A DNA stretch of 64,000 nucleotides from Salinirussus salinus (GTDB lineage Archaea > Halobacteriota > Halobacteria > Halobacteriales > Haloarculaceae). Both the position numbers and the translations under genes were made by a program. The stretch spans positions 434,001-498,000 of the forward strand of contig NZ_WOWO01000003.1 of assembly GCF_009831455.1 (NCBI RefSeq), read 5' to 3'. Of the stretch, positions 32,574-41,968 are shown one piece after another (position 1 is the stretch's first letter; each line of letters starts with the position of its first letter). The notes beneath the pieces are model-generated. The model did no database searches. It had not been told where the DNA came from and saw only the letters and a list, made by a program, of their open reading frames with translations.

Positions 32574-33430
32574 GCCACACCTCAGAGGCGGACGCCAGCG
32601 GCACTGACGCCGACGGCGCCGGGACCGGTGCCGCCGCGGACGCCGGGACCGCCGGGACGGACCCGATCCTGACCGTCGACGGCGTCCGGAAGTCCTTCGG
32701 GGGCGTGACGGCGCTGGACGGCGTCTCCTTCGAGGTCGAGCCGGAGACGCTCACCGGCCTCATCGGCCCGAACGGCGCCGGGAAGTCGACGACGTTCAAC
32801 GTCATCAGCGGCGCCATCGAGCCGGACGCGGGCCAGGTCACCTTCGACGGCGAGGACATCACCGACTGGGCGCCCTACGAGACGTCCTCCCGCGGGCTCG
32901 TCCGGACCTTCCAGATCGCCCGGGAGTTCGAGACCATGACCGTCCTCGAGAACATGATGCTCCCGCCGAAAAACCAGCGCGGAGAGGCCGCCTGGCGGTC
33001 GATCCTCCCGGGCACGCGCGGGGGCGTTCAGCGCGACGAGGAGGAGCTGTTCGAGCGTGCGTGGGAGATGCTCGAGTTCTTCGACATCGACCACCTCGCC
33101 CTGGAGGAGGCGGGGACGCTGTCGGGCGGCCAGCGGAAGCTGCTGGAGCTCGCCCGGGCGCTGATGCTCGACCCCGAGATGCTGTTGCTCGACGAGCCCT
33201 TTGCGGGCGTGAACCCCTCGCTGGAGCAGGACCTGCTCGACCGGATCGAGGATCTGCGGGACCGCGGACGGACCTTCCTGCTCGTCGAACACGACATGGA
33301 CCTGATCATGGAACACTGCGAGCGCGTCATCGTGATGCACCAGGGACAGACGCTGGTGACCGGCTCTCCCGACGAGGTCCGGTCCGAGGAGCAGGTCATC
33401 GAGGCGTATCTGGGAGGTGAGGTGGCGTGA
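32570..33430 (+). CDS. livG: Branched-chain-type ABC transporter ATPase, LivG/UrtD-like (286 aa)
   Basis: Residues 1-30 are a low-complexity Asp/Ala/Gly tail not seen in typical LivG. The ATPase core follows: Walker A GPNGAGKST, Q-loop FQIAREF, signature LSGGQRK, Walker B LLLDEPFAGVNP and switch His in EHDMD. The arm TFNVISGAIEPDAGQV is characteristic of LivG. The start is TTG, supported by a perfect SD and a 4-base overlap with livM. Confidence 0.9.
   Translation: MSHTSEADASGTDADGAGTGAAADAGTAGTDPILTVDGVRKSFGGVTALDGVSFEVEPETLTGLIGPNGAGKSTTFNVISGAIEPDAGQVTFDGEDITDWAPYETSSRGLVRTFQIAREFETMTVLENMMLPPKNQRGEAAWRSILPGTRGGVQRDEEELFERAWEMLEFFDIDHLALEEAGTLSGGQRKLLELARALMLDPEMLLLDEPFAGVNPSLEQDLLDRIEDLRDRGRTFLLVEHDMDLIMEHCERVIVMHQGQTLVTGSPDEVRSEEQVIEAYLGGEVA
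33413..33420 (+). promoter_or_regulatory. Full Shine-Dalgarno site for livF
   Basis: GGAGGTGA lies 6 bases before the GTG start, inside the end of livG. Confidence 0.75.
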
Positions 33431-34131
33431 GCCTGCTCGAGGTCGAGGGGCTCTCGGCCGGCTACGGCGACCTCCAGGTGCTGACCGACGTCGACATGCA
33501 CGTCGAAGCCGGCGAGTACGTCACTATCGTCGGCCCGAACGGGGCGGGCAAGTCGACGGTGATGAAGTCGGTGTTCGGCCTGACCGACCGGATGGGTGGC
33601 ACGATAAGCTTCGACGGGACCGACATCACGGCGATGGACCCCGAGGAGATCATCCACGAGGGGGTCGGCTACGTCCCCCAGACCGACAACGTCTTTCCGC
33701 CGCTGTCGGTGCGGGAGAACCTCGAGATGGGGGCGTACATCCTCGACGAGGTACCCGAGGACACCCTCGAGGAGGTCTACGACCGGTTCCCGGTCCTCCG
33801 GGAACGGGCCTCGCAGAAAGCGGGGACGCTGTCGGGCGGCCAGCGACAGATGCTCGCGATGGGCCGGGCGCTGATGCTCGACCCCGAGTTGCTCCTGCTG
33901 GACGAGCCGAGCGCCGGCCTCGCGCCCGACCTCGTCGACGAGATGTTCGAGCGGGTCGACCGGATCGTCGAGTCGGGCACCGCGGTGTTGATGGTCGAGC
34001 AGAACGCCAAGGCCGCGTTGCGCCACTGCGACCGCGGGTACGTCCTGGTCAACGGCGAGAACCGCTACGTCGACACCGGCGACGCACTGCTTTCCGACGA
34101 GCAGGTCCGCAGGGACTTCCTGGGCGGCTGA
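33427..34131 (+). CDS. livF: Branched-chain-type ABC transporter ATPase, LivF/UrtE-like (234 aa)
   Basis: The second ATPase. It has Walker A GPNGAGKST, YVPQTDNVFP at the Q-loop, signature LSGGQRQ, Walker B LLLDEPSAGLAP and the H-loop position in VEQNAKAAL, where Asn replaces His as is usual in LivF. The length and order are normal. The GTG start overlaps livG by 4 bases. It completes the transporter with LivG. Confidence 0.9.
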   Translation: MSLLEVEGLSAGYGDLQVLTDVDMHVEAGEYVTIVGPNGAGKSTVMKSVFGLTDRMGGTISFDGTDITAMDPEEIIHEGVGYVPQTDNVFPPLSVRENLEMGAYILDEVPEDTLEEVYDRFPVLRERASQKAGTLSGGQRQMLAMGRALMLDPELLLLDEPSAGLAPDLVDEMFERVDRIVESGTAVLMVEQNAKAALRHCDRGYVLVNGENRYVDTGDALLSDEQVRRDFLGG

Positions 34132-34242
34132 GCGGAGCCGGGCTGCGACGGCGACACGCGTCCCCGCAACGTGTTCAACACCGCTGACCACACTCCGCTA
34201 CCCTCGGTTCTCGCACCGCGTACGCTCCGGTCAGTCGAGGGT

Positions 34243-34261
34243 AAAAATCGGGCGTAAAAAA
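34243..34261 (-). terminator. Double T-run terminator for livK
   Basis: On the minus strand, T6 (34256-34261) and T5 (34243-34247) follow the livK stop by about 40 and 55 bases. The position and AT content in a GC-rich setting suit archaeal termination. Confidence 0.5.
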
Positions 34262-34299
34262 CGGTCCGCGCGCGCCGCCCGTGTCCGCGCGCTAGCTGG

Positions 34300-35577
34300 T
34301 CAGTTCCCGGGCTCCAGCGCCTGGTCCTGGGTGACGTTCACCAGGTCCAGACGGTTGATGCCGGACTCGCTGTCGTCGAACTCCCAGATCTCGTAGGTCC
34401 CGGCCTGGAGGTCGCCTTGGTCGTCGAAGTCGACGGCCGAGGAGGCCCCGGAGTACTGGACCTCCTCGCCGTTCGCGGCCATCTCGACGCCCTCCGCGAG
34501 GTTGTCGATGGTGACCTCGGTGCCGCCGGGGTTGGCGACGTTCTGCATCTCGTCGCGGACCGCCGGCCCGCTGTTCTCGCCGGCGGCCGCGTTCGCCAGG
34601 ATGGTGACCGCCGAGGCGTCGTAGGTCTGGGCGGTGAAGGCGGCGGCCGCGTTGTCGTACTCCTCCTCGTACATCGAGACGAAGGTGTCGTAGGTCGGGC
34701 CGTCCGCGGCCGGCATGGTCCCGACGGCGTTGCTCATGTCCTGGCCGACCTCGTCGGGCAGCGTCGGCGACTTGGTGCCGTCGGTCAGCATGATCGGGCG
34801 GTCGGTGTCGAAGTCGGCGTAGTAGTCACGGAACAGCTGGGCCCCGCTCTGGGGGTAGGTGATGACCACGAACAGGTCCGGGTCGTCCTGCAGCGCGGAC
34901 TGGAGCACCGAGCTGTAGGAGGACTGGACGGGGTCGTGGACGACCTGCTGTTGGACACTCCCGCCGAAGCCCTGCTCGAAGTGGTCGGTGAACCACTGGG
35001 AGAGCAGCTGGCCGTAGTCGTCGTTGATGTAGGTCGTGGCGGCGGTCTCGATGCCGTCGAGCCGCTCGCCGGCGGCCTGGGCCATCGCGAAGCCCTGGTA
35101 GCGGTCACCGGGGGTCGTCCGGAAGAAGAAGCCGTCGTCCTCGAAGGTCCGCAGCGTCGGCAGCGTGTTCGAGGGCGAGCAGGCGACCATCTCGTTGGGC
35201 ACGAACACCTGGTTGCCGATCTCGATGTTCGAGGTCGCGCCCCCGACCATCATCGGGTAGTCGGCGTTGACCAGCGCGTTGGCCCCGCTGATCGCGTCCG
35301 GGATGGTGGTCTGGGTGTCCTCCTCCTGCTTCTCGACGCTGATGTCGATGTCGGCGTCGTTGACCTGGTTGGTGGCCATGATGCCTGCGTCCCGCATCGC
35401 CGTCCCCAGCGAACCCAGGTCGCCGGTCAGCGGCAGGAGAAAGCCCTGTCTGATCGTCCGGCCCGAGTCGCCGCCGTCGCCGCCGCCGCCGGAACAGCCC
35501 GCGAGGGCCACCGCTCCGGCGGCACCGACTGTCTTCAGGACGTTACGCCGCGAGAATCTGCTTGCTGTCTGCTCCAT
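34300..35577 (-). CDS. livK: ABC transporter substrate-binding lipoprotein, LivK/UrtA-like (425 aa)
   Basis: The N terminus SRRNVLKTVGAAGAVALAGC is a Tat signal with a lipobox; Cys28 would be the lipidated residue. A Gly-rich linker leads to a type I periplasmic-binding fold (GFLLPLTGDLGSLG, MVGGATSNI, TTYINDDYG, AQTYDASAV), as in Leu/Ile/Val or urea/amide receptors. It sits on the opposite strand from the four livHMGF genes and converges with them, so it has its own promoter. It is exported and membrane-tethered, delivering ligand to the LivHM permease. The ligand is inferred from the amidase nearby. Confidence 0.9.
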   Translation of the reverse strand: MEQTASRFSRRNVLKTVGAAGAVALAGCSGGGGDGGDSGRTIRQGFLLPLTGDLGSLGTAMRDAGIMATNQVNDADIDISVEKQEEDTQTTIPDAISGANALVNADYPMMVGGATSNIEIGNQVFVPNEMVACSPSNTLPTLRTFEDDGFFFRTTPGDRYQGFAMAQAAGERLDGIETAATTYINDDYGQLLSQWFTDHFEQGFGGSVQQQVVHDPVQSSYSSVLQSALQDDPDLFVVITYPQSGAQLFRDYYADFDTDRPIMLTDGTKSPTLPDEVGQDMSNAVGTMPAADGPTYDTFVSMYEEEYDNAAAAFTAQTYDASAVTILANAAAGENSGPAVRDEMQNVANPGGTEVTIDNLAEGVEMAANGEEVQYSGASSAVDFDDQGDLQAGTYEIWEFDDSESGINRLDLVNVTQDQALEPGN

Positions 35578-35730
35578 CGTCTACCACCCGTTCAGGAGAG
35601 GTGCTTCTTAAGCAGTCCGAATCCGTCAAGACTGACGACCTCCGGTTACGGAACCGATAGGTCGGGAACGCGCCGGCCACGACGGGCCCGACGCGTCTCC
35701 GGTCGGTGACGGGGTCTACCGAGATGGCGT

Positions 35731-35808
35731 ATATAGTGATATATAGACAACCCTTCCGGTATGCGTCGTACTGTCCCGATGGTACCGGAACTGAACACTA
35801 ATATAAAT
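35731..35808 (+). promoter_or_regulatory. pst1 promoter region
   Basis: In the 260-base gap before pstS1, an AT island ATATAGTGATATATAG (35731-35746) lies about 55-70 bases upstream of TATAAAT (35802-35808). TATAAAT is followed by NNCTTTA, the same layout as the pst2 promoter. The start codon at 35838 lies 30 bases downstream, so the transcript is nearly leaderless. The AT island is a candidate phosphate-response element (inference). Confidence 0.5.
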
Positions 35809-35837
35809 GGCTTTAGTCGGCCTGTGGTTCCTCCCGG

Positions 35838-36887
35838 ATGATGCCGCAGGACACAGGGCGCCAGTTCGACACCGTATCACGGCGGAACTTTCTGCTCGGG
35901 ACGGGTGCGGCCGGGGCAGTCGCGCTTGCGGGGTGTACCCAGGAGGTCGATGACGGGAACGGCGACGGCGGCGACGACTCGGGCGGTGGCGGAGGCGGTG
36001 ACGACTCGGGCGGTGGCGGCGGTTCGACGGATTCCGACCAGCTCTCCGGCCAGGTCATCATCAAAGGTTCCAGCACGGTGTTCCCGGTTTCGGACACCTT
36101 CGCGGAGCTGTTCATGGAGGAACACCCGCAGGTCAACGTCACCGTCGACTCGACCGGCAGCGGGGGCGGGTTCCAGAACCACTTCTGTCCCGGCGAGTCG
36201 GACATCAACGGGGCCTCCCGCCCGATCAAGGAGTCGGAGGTCGAGCAGTGTAGTTCGAACGGCGTCGAGCCCGTCGAGTTCGAGGTCGCCAGCGACGCGC
36301 TGACGATGGCGGTCAACAACGACGCCGACTGGGTCGACTGCGTCACGCCCGCGGAGCTGTCCCAGATCTGGCGGGATGGCGGCGCCGACATGTGGTCGGA
36401 CGTGCGCGACGACTGGCCCGACCAGGAGTTCCGGCTCTTTGGCCCCTCCAGCGCCTCGGGGACCTACGACTGGTTCAGCGAGAACATCATCGGCCCGGAC
36501 CTCCGGCACACGGCCGACCACCAGCCCACCGAGGAGGACGAGACCATCGTCCGCGGGATCAGGGACAACGCCGCCGGGATGGGCTACTTCGGGTACGCCT
36601 ACTACGCCTCGAACCCCGAGCAGGTGAAAGCGCTGGAGATCGACGGCGGCCAGGGCTGTACGCCGCCGGGCCTCGACACCGCGAAGGACGGGTCCTACCC
36701 GATGGCCCGCCCGCTGTTCATCTACGCCTCGGAGTCCTCGCTCCAGCGCGAGGAGGTCTACGAGTTCATGCGCTTTTACCTGGAGAACGCCGAAACCGAC
36801 ACCGTCTCCGAGATCGGCTACGTGCCCTCGAGTGCGGAGCAGCGCGACCAGAACCTCGCCAAGCTCGAGGAAGTCGCCGGCCGGTGA
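35838..36887 (+). CDS. pstS: Phosphate-binding lipoprotein PstS, first copy (349 aa)
   Basis: A Tat lipoprotein signal (SRRNFLLGTGAAG, lipobox ALAGC with Cys33) precedes a Gly/Asp repeat linker (GGDDSGGGGG). The PstS domain follows: VIIKGSSTVFPVSDTFAELF, DSTGSGGGFQNHFCPGESDI, ELSQIWRDGG, GPSSASGTYDWF. These are the known phosphate-binding loops. The ATG pair at 35838/35841 gives equivalent starts. It leads pstC1-pstA1-pstB1 and is exported and membrane-anchored. The promoter suggests phosphate-starvation control. Confidence 0.92.
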   Translation: MMPQDTGRQFDTVSRRNFLLGTGAAGAVALAGCTQEVDDGNGDGGDDSGGGGGGDDSGGGGGSTDSDQLSGQVIIKGSSTVFPVSDTFAELFMEEHPQVNVTVDSTGSGGGFQNHFCPGESDINGASRPIKESEVEQCSSNGVEPVEFEVASDALTMAVNNDADWVDCVTPAELSQIWRDGGADMWSDVRDDWPDQEFRLFGPSSASGTYDWFSENIIGPDLRHTADHQPTEEDETIVRGIRDNAAGMGYFGYAYYASNPEQVKALEIDGGQGCTPPGLDTAKDGSYPMARPLFIYASESSLQREEVYEFMRFYLENAETDTVSEIGYVPSSAEQRDQNLAKLEEVAGR

Positions 36888-36939
36888 GCCCGTTCTGAAT
36901 CGGACTATTTAGATACGCCCACGACGACACCCCAACCAC

Positions 36940-37869
36940 ATGAGCACGGAGCCGGCCGACGACATCACGTCCCGGCCGCGAGGCGCCGCTGCGCGGGAAC
37001 GTATCTACAGATACGTCCTCTTCGCGTGTGCAGCCACCTCGGTGCTGATCACGGTCGGCATCGTCGTCCTGCTCGCGAGAGACGCCGCGCGGTTTTTCGG
37101 GATCGTCGACCCCCTCTCTTTCTTTACCGGGACGGAGTTCATCCTCGCCCGGAACACCTTCGGCGTGCTCCCCCTGGTCAGCGGGACGCTCATCGTCACG
37201 GTCGTCTCGGCGGCGATCGCCATCCCGGTCGGTGTCGCCGCGGCGGTCTACCTGAGCGAGTACGCCAGCGAGCGGGCGCGGGCCGTCCTCAAGCCAGCCC
37301 TGGAAGTGCTCGCGGGCATCCCGACGGTCGTCTACGGCATCTTCGCGCTGGTCTACGTCACTCCCTTCCTGCAGGCCATCGGGCTGCCGGTGAACACCTT
37401 CAACGCGCTGAGCGCGTCGATCATGGTCGGGATCATGATCATCCCGATGGTCTCCTCGCTCAGCGAGGACGCGATGAGCGCGGTTCCCGACTCGCTGCGC
37501 CAGGCCGCCTACGGCATGGGCGCGACCAAGTACGAGGTCTCGACGGGCGTGGTGATCCCCGCCGCCGCCTCCGGCATCTTCTCCTCGTTTATCCTCGCGC
37601 TCTCGCGGGCCATCGGCGAGACCATGATCGTCTTCATCGCGATGGGGAGCCGCCCGCGGATGATCGAGCTGGGTGACCCGCTCCAGAACCTCTGGCAGGC
37701 CAGCGAGCCGATGACCGCCGCGATGGTCCGGATCAACAGCGCCGACAACGTCAGCCAGGTCGCCTTCACCAGCCTCTTCGCCATCGGGCTGACGCTGTTT
37801 CTCATCACCTTCCTGATGAACGTCATCAGCAACCGCATCGCCGCCCGGTACAGGGAGGAGTACGACTGA
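36940..37869 (+). CDS. pstC: Phosphate ABC transporter permease PstC, first copy (309 aa)
   Basis: Six membrane helices. It has FGVLPLVSGTLIVT, LEVLAGIPTVVYG and YGMGATKYEVSTGVVIPAA, the EAA loop that touches the ATPase. The length is close to bacterial PstC. The stop overlaps the next start by one base (TGATG), indicating translational coupling with pstA1. Confidence 0.92.
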   Translation: MSTEPADDITSRPRGAAARERIYRYVLFACAATSVLITVGIVVLLARDAARFFGIVDPLSFFTGTEFILARNTFGVLPLVSGTLIVTVVSAAIAIPVGVAAAVYLSEYASERARAVLKPALEVLAGIPTVVYGIFALVYVTPFLQAIGLPVNTFNALSASIMVGIMIIPMVSSLSEDAMSAVPDSLRQAAYGMGATKYEVSTGVVIPAAASGIFSSFILALSRAIGETMIVFIAMGSRPRMIELGDPLQNLWQASEPMTAAMVRINSADNVSQVAFTSLFAIGLTLFLITFLMNVISNRIAARYREEYD

Positions 37870-39569
37870 TGGCCGCACCCGAAGGGGACGCCGGGATCGC
37901 GGCCGGCACCCGCGACGTGAGCCGGGTCAAGGGCCGGGCCTTCGAGGCCGTCTGTCTCGCCGCCACCTCCGCCGGGCTCGTCGCGGTGTTGATCCTGCTT
38001 CTGTTCGTGGCCGCCGACGCCTTCCGCCCGTTCTCGGCGGACCCCGGCTGGGGGCTGGTCTACTTCCTCACGCTCGTCGTCCCCGTCCTCGGGCTGGCGG
38101 GCTACTACTACCTGAGCGACGAACCCGCGGGGGAGGTGGCGTACGCGACCGCCGGGATCCCGGTGGTCGGGCTCCTGGCCGCCGGCGCGATGGTCGTCCT
38201 CGTCGTCGAACTGATCACGATAATCGAGCTGTTCGCGACGGTGCTGGCGGCGGGGCTGGCGCTCGCCGCCATCGCCCTGCACGCCCGGCTCCGCCGGAAG
38301 GCGGCCCTGGAGCGACTCGGCGTGATGATCCTGGCGCCGACAGTCGCCATCTTCGGCGTTCCGCCCGCGGAGGTCGTCACGCTCCTCAACTGGGCGGCCG
38401 GGGAGCTCGGCGCCGGGACGCTCGTCACCACCCGGGTCACGAGCCTCCGGGAGCTGGTCATGATGGCGCCGGTCCTCCCGGCGGACTGGATCCTGCTGGT
38501 CCTCTCGCTGACCCTCCCGGTGGCCGGCGGCTTCGGCCTCCTGGTCGCCCGCCGCCGGGACAGCCGCCGGGACGGGCTGGCATTCCTGGGCGGCGCGGTC
38601 GCCGTCGCCGCCGCCGGGCTGGTCGCCGGCCCCCTCACCGGGCTGGGGGCGGAGGGGTGGGTCATCGCCTCAACCTTCACGCTCCCGCCGCTCGCCGTCT
38701 ACGTCGAGGGCGTCCTCCGGCGCCGGGAGGGGGTCGCCGGCCTGGTCTTCCCGGTCGTGCTCGTCGGGGGCGTCCTGCTCGGGGCGGTCCTGGTCCGGCA
38801 GCTCGGGTTCGCCGCCCCCGACCCGTGGCTCGACCCCGCGTTCATTCTCGACGTGCCCTCCCGGACGCCCGAGGATGCGGGCATCTACCCGGCGCTGGTG
38901 GGGTCGGTGATGATGATGGTGGTCATCGTCGTCGCGATCTTTCCCGTCGGTGTGGGCGCGGCGATCTACCTCGAGGAGTACGCCCCCTCCTCGGGGCTTG
39001 CCGGGAAGGTCGTGACGCTGATCGAGATCAACATCGGCAACCTCGCCGGCGTCCCCTCGGTCGTCTACGGCCTGCTCGGGCTCGCGCTCTTCATCAGGGT
39101 GGTCAACTTCCCGACGGGCACGGTGATCGTCGGGGCGCTGGCGGTCGGTCTGCTGATCCTTCCGATCGTGATCATCTCCGCCCAGGAGGCGATCCGCGCG
39201 GTGCCGGACTCCCACCGGCAGGCCTCCTACGGGATGGGTGCGACCCGCTGGCAGACCGTCCGGCGGGTCGTGCTACCCCAGGCGCTGCCGGGGATTCTGA
39301 CGGGGACGATCCTGGCGCTGGGGCGGGCGATCGGCGAGACGGCGCCGCTTCTGATGGTCGGGCTGGCGGCCTCGGTCCGGCTCGCGCCCAACGGCTTTTT
39401 CGACCTCGGCGCGGCGATGCCCCGCCAGATCCTCACCTGGTCCTCGGAGTTCGAGGCCGCGTTCCGCCACGGGGTGCTGGCCGCGGGCGTCGTGACGCTC
39501 GTGGCAGTCCTGATAATCATGAACGCGACGGCGATCGTCATCCGGAACAAGTATCAGCGGGAGGCGTAA
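37869..39569 (+). CDS. pstA: Phosphate ABC transporter permease PstA, first copy, extended (566 aa)
   Basis: The C-terminal 300 residues are a normal PstA: GSVMMMVVIVVAIFPVGVGA, NIGNLAGVPSVVYG, YGMGATRWQTVRRVVLP and GRAIGETAPLL. The N-terminal 270 or so residues add several extra hydrophobic helices not found in bacterial PstA (about 290 aa). Haloarchaeal PstA proteins are often extended in this way. It partners PstC1 in the membrane, and pstB1 follows after 3 bases. Confidence 0.9.
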   Translation: MAAPEGDAGIAAGTRDVSRVKGRAFEAVCLAATSAGLVAVLILLLFVAADAFRPFSADPGWGLVYFLTLVVPVLGLAGYYYLSDEPAGEVAYATAGIPVVGLLAAGAMVVLVVELITIIELFATVLAAGLALAAIALHARLRRKAALERLGVMILAPTVAIFGVPPAEVVTLLNWAAGELGAGTLVTTRVTSLRELVMMAPVLPADWILLVLSLTLPVAGGFGLLVARRRDSRRDGLAFLGGAVAVAAAGLVAGPLTGLGAEGWVIASTFTLPPLAVYVEGVLRRREGVAGLVFPVVLVGGVLLGAVLVRQLGFAAPDPWLDPAFILDVPSRTPEDAGIYPALVGSVMMMVVIVVAIFPVGVGAAIYLEEYAPSSGLAGKVVTLIEINIGNLAGVPSVVYGLLGLALFIRVVNFPTGTVIVGALAVGLLILPIVIISAQEAIRAVPDSHRQASYGMGATRWQTVRRVVLPQALPGILTGTILALGRAIGETAPLLMVGLAASVRLAPNGFFDLGAAMPRQILTWSSEFEAAFRHGVLAAGVVTLVAVLIIMNATAIVIRNKYQREA

Positions 39570-39572
39570 TCA

Positions 39573-40463
39573 ATGTCACAGGATAACATGGCCGACTCGA
39601 ACGAGGGGACCGAACGACAGACACCGACCGACGCGTCGCCGGACCCGACGAGCGAACCGCTCGTCGACTCCTCGCTCGACGTCGAGGGGACGACCGACGG
39701 GACGACGACGGGCCGGACCGTCATCGAGGCCCGTGACCTCAGCGTCTACTACGACGACCTCCAGGCGCTCGACAGCGTCTCGCTGGAGATCCCGGCGAAA
39801 CAGGTCACCGCGATGATCGGCCCCTCGGGGTGTGGGAAGTCCACGTTCCTGCGCTCGATCAACCGGATGAACGACCTGATCGACGCCGCCCGCGTCGAGG
39901 GGGAGCTGTTCTTCGAGGGGAAGAACATCTACGACGACGACGTGGACCCGGTGGCGCTGCGCCGCCAGATCGGGATGGTCTTCCAACATCCCAACCCCTT
40001 CCCCAAGAGCATCTACGACAACGTCGCCTACGGGCTCCGCGTCCAGGACGAGACCGAGAACCTCGACGAGACGGTCGAGCAGGCGCTGAAAGACGCCGCC
40101 CTCTGGGAGGAGGTCTCCGACCAGCTCGACAAGTCCGCGCTCGACCTCTCCGGCGGGCAACAGCAGCGGCTCTGTATCGCCCGCGCCATCGCCGTCGACC
40201 CGGAGGTGATCCTGATGGACGAGCCGGCGTCCGCACTCGACCCGATCGCCACCTCGAAGATCGAGGACCTGATCGAGGAGCTGGCCGAGGACTACACGGT
40301 GGTGATCGTCACCCACAACATGCAACAGGCCGCCCGGATCTCCGACAAGACCGCCGTGTTCCTCACCGGCGGCGAGCTCGTGGAGTACGACGACACCCAG
40401 AAGATCTTCGAGAACCCCGAGAGCCAGCGCGTCGAGGACTACATCACCGGCAAGTTCGGGTGA
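39573..40463 (+). CDS. pstB: Phosphate ABC transporter ATPase PstB, first copy (296 aa)
   Basis: An acidic 45-residue tail precedes the ATPase. Walker [10 protein letters not shown] is at 83-91, and the PstB-specific [10 protein letters not shown] and [15 protein letters not shown] follow. The signature is [14 protein letters not shown], Walker [14 protein letters not shown], and the H-loop [11 protein letters not shown]. The C terminus [17 protein letters not shown] matches that of the second PstB almost exactly. It ends the first pst operon. Confidence 0.94.
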   Translation: MSQDNMADSNEGTERQTPTDASPDPTSEPLVDSSLDVEGTTDGTTTGRTVIEARDLSVYYDDLQALDSVSLEIPAKQVTAMIGPSGCGKSTFLRSINRMNDLIDAARVEGELFFEGKNIYDDDVDPVALRRQIGMVFQHPNPFPKSIYDNVAYGLRVQDETENLDETVEQALKDAALWEEVSDQLDKSALDLSGGQQQRLCIARAIAVDPEVILMDEPASALDPIATSKIEDLIEELAEDYTVVIVTHNMQQAARISDKTAVFLTGGELVEYDDTQKIFENPESQRVEDYITGKFG

Positions 40464-40599
40464 CCGGCCACCCCCGACGGCTGCGTTTCTGACAGCGCGT
40501 GACGCCCCCTCAGCACCGCGCCCGACGCTCCGGGCTCGGTCCGACCGTGTCCCCGCGACGTGACGGCTGTGGGTCGCCCTCTACCCGGTGCGAGACATT

Positions 40600-40691
40600 A
40601 TAGCTATTGAGAAATATATACGGGAAATCCGTGTCAGTACCCTCTGAGCGGAATACATTCCTCCATACCACTCCTGTCGGGTATTATAAAT
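40600..40691 (+). promoter_or_regulatory. pst2 promoter region
   Basis: This belongs to the 260-base gap 40464-40723, which has no credible gene. AT-rich words ATTATAGCTATTGAG and AAATATATA (to 40620) lie about 65-80 bases before TATAAAT at 40686-40692, followed by NNCTTTA. The core resembles the pst1 promoter. The ATG is at 40724. Confidence 0.5.
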
Positions 40692-40723
40692 TCCTTTAAC
40701 CGTTCTCGGGGTCGACTCACTCG

Positions 40724-41917
40724 ATGACGCAAGACGACAAGCGTCAGTCCGGGCGGGTATCGCGGCGTAAATTCATCCTGGGGACGGGGACGGCCGGTGC
40801 GGCCGCGCTGGCCGGCTGTTCGAGTTCGGGCGGCAGCAACACGCCCGCGGAGACCGAGGCCGACGACGATGGCGGCTCCTCGAACACTCCGGAGCCGTCG
40901 GACGACGAGACCGGAGACAACGAGACCGAGGACACCCCTACGGGGAGCCAGAGCGGGCCGGGCACCCTGCGCTCGGGCGGCTCCTCGACGGTGTATCCGC
41001 CGGCGAACACGGCTTCGTCGTACTGGAACGGGAACCGGCCGGCCGACGACGCCGAGTACTGGCCCTGGGAGGAGTACGGGCTCGACAACCCCGAGGAGTA
41101 CGCGCTGGCTGACTACTTCGCCGGCCTGTACGGCTTCGAGCGCAGGGACGACGCCAACCCGCCGTTCCCGTGGACGGTCGCGCTCTCCCACTCCGGGACG
41201 GGCGTCCGGAAGGTCCGGGACGGCCTCGTCGACCTTGGCAACTCCTCGGGGAACGTCGAGGACGAGCTTCCCGACCGGGACTCCTACGAGGACTTCGTCG
41301 ACCACGTGGTCGCCGTCGACGGCCAGCCGATCGTGGTCTCCTCGGAGATCGCCGAGGCGGGCCTGGACGGGATCGACGGCCAGACGCTGAAGGACCTCTA
41401 CAAGGGCCGGATCGACAACTGGCAGGAGATCGACAGCAGCCTGCCCGACCGCGAGGTGCTCGTGCTCGGCCGCGTCACCGGGTCGGGCACCCGGACTTCC
41501 TTCGTCAGCAACGTCTTCGACAACCCCGAAGAGGAGACGACGGTCGCCAACCGCTACGGGCAGAACCAGCGCCTCGCGCAGGCGATCGCCCAGGCCGATA
41601 ACGCGATCAGTTACCTCGCGCTGGCATTCCTCGACACCGACGGCGTCAGCCCCATCTCGCTGACCTGGGAGGGGACGACCTACACCTACGAGGACGACCA
41701 GAACGGGCTCGACTCCCAGGACTACCCGCTCTCGCGTGACCTCCACATGTACACGTGGCAGGGCACTGACAACCGGGAGGCCGCGGCGATCTACATGTGT
41801 CTGACCGAGTTCGGCCAGGACACGTTCGTCGCGCCCAACGACTACTTCACGCTGGGCGAGTCCCGGCGCCAGGCACAGATCGAGAAGCTGCCCGACCAGA
41901 ACCCGGTCTGGGAGTAG
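40724..41917 (+). CDS. pstS: Phosphate-binding lipoprotein PstS, second divergent copy (397 aa)
   Basis: The Tat lipoprotein signal SRRKFILGTGTAG ends in lipobox ALAGC (Cys32), followed by an acidic Asp/Glu/Ser/Thr linker. The binding domain has RSGGSSTVYPPANTASSYW, then an insertion rich in Trp, Tyr and Glu (about 105-145), then SHSGTGVRKVRDGLVDLGNS, LKDLYKGRIDNWQEI and RVTGSGTRTSF. It is more distant from bacterial PstS than the first copy. The promoter and downstream pstC2-pstA2-pstB2 define a second system. The affinity may differ from the first. Confidence 0.88.
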   Translation: MTQDDKRQSGRVSRRKFILGTGTAGAAALAGCSSSGGSNTPAETEADDDGGSSNTPEPSDDETGDNETEDTPTGSQSGPGTLRSGGSSTVYPPANTASSYWNGNRPADDAEYWPWEEYGLDNPEEYALADYFAGLYGFERRDDANPPFPWTVALSHSGTGVRKVRDGLVDLGNSSGNVEDELPDRDSYEDFVDHVVAVDGQPIVVSSEIAEAGLDGIDGQTLKDLYKGRIDNWQEIDSSLPDREVLVLGRVTGSGTRTSFVSNVFDNPEEETTVANRYGQNQRLAQAIAQADNAISYLALAFLDTDGVSPISLTWEGTTYTYEDDQNGLDSQDYPLSRDLHMYTWQGTDNREAAAIYMCLTEFGQDTFVAPNDYFTLGESRRQAQIEKLPDQNPVWE

Positions 41918-41968
41918 GCGCCCGGTCGCCACGCAACATCCGCGGTAACCGTTTCAGATACCTACACA

